DNA of 9,530 bases from contig JACRBK010000137.1 in the NCBI GenBank assembly GCA_016234525.1, forward strand, positions 1-9,530. The letters run 5' to 3'. This document shows positions 7,651 through 9,530 of this stretch, piece by piece. Both the position numbers and the translations under genes were made by a program. This stretch comes from Chloroflexota bacterium. Its GTDB lineage: Bacteria; Chloroflexota; Anaerolineae; Aggregatilineales; Aggregatilineaceae. Position 1 is the first letter of the stretch; every line of letters starts with the position of its first letter. Under the pieces are notes generated by a model. The model did not search any database. It was not told where the DNA came from and saw only the letters and a list, made by a program, of their open reading frames with translations.

Positions 7651-8573
7651 GAGGTGATTCCCTCCCAGATGACCATGACGATAAACTGTGCCAGCACCAG
7701 GATCGCCCCATAACGCCACCACAGACCCACCGTCTGATCAATCCGCAGACGAGCCATCAGAGATTGTAAACTGGCGAGAACGATCAGCAGCACCAACGTC
7801 TTGAGGGCAAATTCAACCGGGTTGCTGATGCCCCCCAGATAAAACGCCGTGACCAGAGTCAGGCCGATCACCAGCTCGATGCCCCGTCCCAGGCGGAACA
7901 GCGCGTAACCCCGCCCGCTGTATTCCGTCAGCGCCCCGGCGACGATTTCGGTTTCGGCTTCGGGGGCGTCGAAGGGCGGCAGTTCGAGCTTGCCCATCAA
8001 CCCGATCAACGCCACGACAAAACCTACCGGCTGCGTGAGCATAAACCAGGTGTGGTTGCTGGCGTAATCGTTCACTTCTTTGATCTGCCAGCTTCCAACA
8101 ATAATCGCCGGGCCGAGCAGCGCCAACAAAAACGGCGCTTCATAGGAGAACAACTGCGTCAGCGTGCGCGTCGCGCCGATCAGCGAGAACCGATCCAGCG
8201 TATTCGCCCCAGCCAGGCCGGTGCAGAGCGTGAGCAGGCTGAGCATATACAGCCCAACCACGAGATCGCCATTAAAGCTGTAAGCCGGATCGATGCCCGC
8301 CATCGGCACATACAAGGCCGAGGTCAACGCCCCCGCCAGCGCGATAACTGGCAGCACAAAAAACAAGCGCGCTTCTACGCCTTCGGGTACAAATTCTTCT
8401 TTAGCAAGCAGTTTGATCGTATCTGCCAGCGGTTGGAACCAGCGCGGCCCAACCCGGTTCTGGTAGCGCGCTACCAGCTTGTGGTCGATCCATTCGTAGA
8501 GCATTCCCGCGGCGAGCACAAACACCCCGCCCGGAAAGATCACCAGTGCGAAAAGAGCTTCTATCGTGTTCAT
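7647..8573 (-). CDS. NuoH/HycD/EchB-like membrane subunit of group 4 hydrogenase
   Basis: A 308-residue integral membrane protein with about eight hydrophobic segments (roughly 5-27, 70-92, 105-125, 140-162, 178-195, 228-248, 256-276, 285-305). It anchors the soluble arm and helps couple redox energy to ion transfer. Family motifs are ARYQNRVGPRWFQPLAD (35-51), the loop LPPFDAPEAETE (198-209) followed by EYSGRGYALF (217-226), and RLRIDQ (275-280). In complex I these line the quinone cavity. In hydrogenases the same fold faces the [NiFe] module and no quinone is needed. The start ATG overlaps the large-subunit stop (ATGA at 8570-8573), and its own stop overlaps the next start in the same way, so translation is tightly coupled. 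Partner antiporter-like subunits (NuoL/MbhH type), if present, are outside the window. Confidence 0.93.
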   Translation of the reverse strand: MNTIEALFALVIFPGGVFVLAAGMLYEWIDHKLVARYQNRVGPRWFQPLADTIKLLAKEEFVPEGVEARLFFVLPVIALAGALTSALYVPMAGIDPAYSFNGDLVVGLYMLSLLTLCTGLAGANTLDRFSLIGATRTLTQLFSYEAPFLLALLGPAIIVGSWQIKEVNDYASNHTWFMLTQPVGFVVALIGLMGKLELPPFDAPEAETEIVAGALTEYSGRGYALFRLGRGIELVIGLTLVTAFYLGGISNPVEFALKTLVLLIVLASLQSLMARLRIDQTVGLWWRYGAILVLAQFIVMVIWEGITS

Positions 8574-9530
8574 TTGTAGTATTCAATCCCGTACTGCCGC
8601 AAATCATCCCACGTCCAAAGAGTCGTGCCTTTCCGTGCGTCGTTGATGGTGATCATGCGGTCATTGCACGAGAAACACGGATCGATCCCGGTCAAAATCA
8701 TGGGGACATCCGCCAACTGAGCACCTATCGAGAGGCTGAGCACCGAGGCCATGTTCGGCAGGGTGGGGGTGCGCACCTTCACCCGCTCGGCGACATCGGA
8801 ACCGTTACTTTTGATGAAATAGAGTAGTTCGCCGCGCGGCGCTTCTACCCGGCTGATCGTCTCACCCGCTTTGATACGGCGCGGCATACGCGCGGTCAGT
8901 TCGCCTTCGGGCATGTGATCGAGAATATTGCGGATCACGCTGAAAGTCTCGAACAGTTCGCGGATGCGCACGACAAAACGGGCTTCCAGGTCGCCCGCTG
9001 TCTCTGTCACCAGCTCCACCGGGAATTGGGAATAAGCCGCATAGGGCGCATCAACACGAATATCACGCGCCACACCAGACGCGCGCGCCGTTGTACCCAC
9101 GACCCCCAAATGTTCGACCCGGTCGGGAGACATCACAGCGATCCCGCGGGTACGGCGCAGAAAGGTGATGTCGTTCGTCACGACATCCAGGTAATGCTGC
9201 AAGCGTTTTTCGAGGTAATCAATGCCGGTGCGGATCGCGTCAGCTTTTTTGTTGTCGATATCACATTTCACGCCGCCCAACACATTAGCTGAATAGTTAA
9301 CGCGGTTGCCGGTAATACCTTCCAGCAGATTCATCACCGTTTCGCGGTCGCGCCAACTCAACATAAACAGGGTGTCAAATCCGGCTTCGTGCGCGGCGAC
9401 ACCCACCCACAGCATATGGCTGTGGATACGTTCCAGTTCGGCCACCAGTTCGCGGATCACCTGGGCGCGCGGCGGAGCTTCAACCCCGGCTAACCGCTCA
9501 ACTCCCAAGCAGTAGGCCACCGCGTGGATG
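8570..9530 (-). CDS. Group 4 [NiFe] hydrogenase large subunit, C-terminal part (runs off right edge)
   Basis: About 319 codons are visible. The frame stays open to base 9530 with ...IHAVAYCLGVERLAGVE, so the start lies outside the window and the GTG at 9520 is not a true start. The protein is homologous to NuoD and HycE/EchE/MbhL, with ELERIHSHMLWVGVAAHEAGFDTLF near the visible N-terminus. Decisive is the C-terminal DPCFSCNDR (codons at about 8657-8683), the CxxC pair that binds nickel in [NiFe] hydrogenases and is absent from complex I NuoD. It is followed by Met and a 28-residue tail to the stop, as in unprocessed HycE. HycI is known to cut between Arg and Met at that place in HycE, and the HycI-type gene in this operon fits. 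The first CxxC motif should lie upstream, outside the window. The subgroup (Hyc, Ech, Mbh, Mrp-linked) cannot be settled, although the order large-NuoH-ferredoxin resembles Mbh operons. Confidence 0.93.
   Translation of the reverse strand, partial: IHAVAYCLGVERLAGVEAPPRAQVIRELVAELERIHSHMLWVGVAAHEAGFDTLFMLSWRDRETVMNLLEGITGNRVNYSANVLGGVKCDIDNKKADAIRTGIDYLEKRLQHYLDVVTNDITFLRRTRGIAVMSPDRVEHLGVVGTTARASGVARDIRVDAPYAAYSQFPVELVTETAGDLEARFVVRIRELFETFSVIRNILDHMPEGELTARMPRRIKAGETISRVEAPRGELLYFIKSNGSDVAERVKVRTPTLPNMASVLSLSIGAQLADVPMILTGIDPCFSCNDRMITINDARKGTTLWTWDDLRQYGIEYYK

Noticed and set aside
7189..7713. A 174-codon plus-strand frame opposite the ferredoxin gene
   Set aside because: Shadow of a gene with two clear iron-sulfur motifs; no ribosome site or family resemblance.
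7651..7722. N-terminal extension of the ferredoxin subunit from ATG 7722
   Set aside because: It would overlap the NuoH-like gene by 75 bases. The ATGA junction at 7647-7650 with GGGAGG upstream is a far better start.
8052..8579. A 175-codon plus-strand frame opposite the NuoH-like gene
   Set aside because: Its Arg/Gln-rich composition is what results from reading a hydrophobic membrane gene backwards.
9511..9520. GTG at 9520 as the start of the large subunit
   Set aside because: The frame stays open upstream to the window edge with family-like residues (IHAVAYCLGVERL), so the gene continues beyond base 9530.

Overview
The window reads as ordinary chromosomal DNA of a moderately GC-rich bacterium, most likely a member of the Chloroflexota (Anaerolineae-like). 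That placement is inference. It rests on a Thermus/actinobacterial-type class I xylose isomerase, a CysRS with the [10 protein letters not shown] form of the zinc-site region, a membrane-bound [NiFe] hydrogenase beside a HycI-type protease, and a short GC-rich palindrome of a kind I associate with Chloroflexi intergenic spaces. No rRNA, tRNA, CRISPR array, transposase or phage gene was seen, and no gap without a gene exceeds 300 bases.

Layout, left to right. (1) 1-1475, minus: cysS (cysteinyl-tRNA synthetase), followed after 3 bases by the start of a HAD-type phosphatase gene that leaves the window at the left edge. (2) 1476-1628: a spacer with a candidate cysS promoter, an inverted repeat over its -10 box, and a GC-rich hairpin behind xylB. 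(3) 1629-5620, minus: a compact xylose operon in the order ROK repressor (XylR type), xylA, xylB. (4) 5621-5860: the control region of that operon, with a perfect interrupted palindrome that follows the layout of the Firmicutes XylR operator and sits next to a consensus TATAAT box. The rest of the gap shows nothing convincing. (5) 5861-6754, plus: a membrane-anchored alpha/beta hydrolase, the only plus-strand gene. (6) 6768-9530, minus: the 3' end of a group 4 (energy-converting) [NiFe] hydrogenase operon: large subunit (5' end cut off by the window), NuoH/HycD-like membrane subunit, two-cluster ferredoxin subunit and HycI-type maturation protease, with all adjacent genes overlapping.

How the genes work together. 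XylA converts xylose to xylulose and XylB phosphorylates it into the pentose phosphate pathway. The ROK protein probably represses its own promoter, and so the whole operon, until xylose is present. No xylose transporter lies in the window. In the hydrogenase block, the large subunit keeps the C-terminal nickel motif DPCxxC followed by Asn-Asp-Arg-Met and a 28-residue tail. That is the kind of substrate the last gene of the block, the HycI-like protease, should cut after nickel insertion. The membrane and ferredoxin subunits would couple electron transfer to ion movement. Nothing here looks like a wholly new system. The most useful observations are the XylR-type operator on a self-regulated operon, the matched protease/tail pair, and several start-site corrections.
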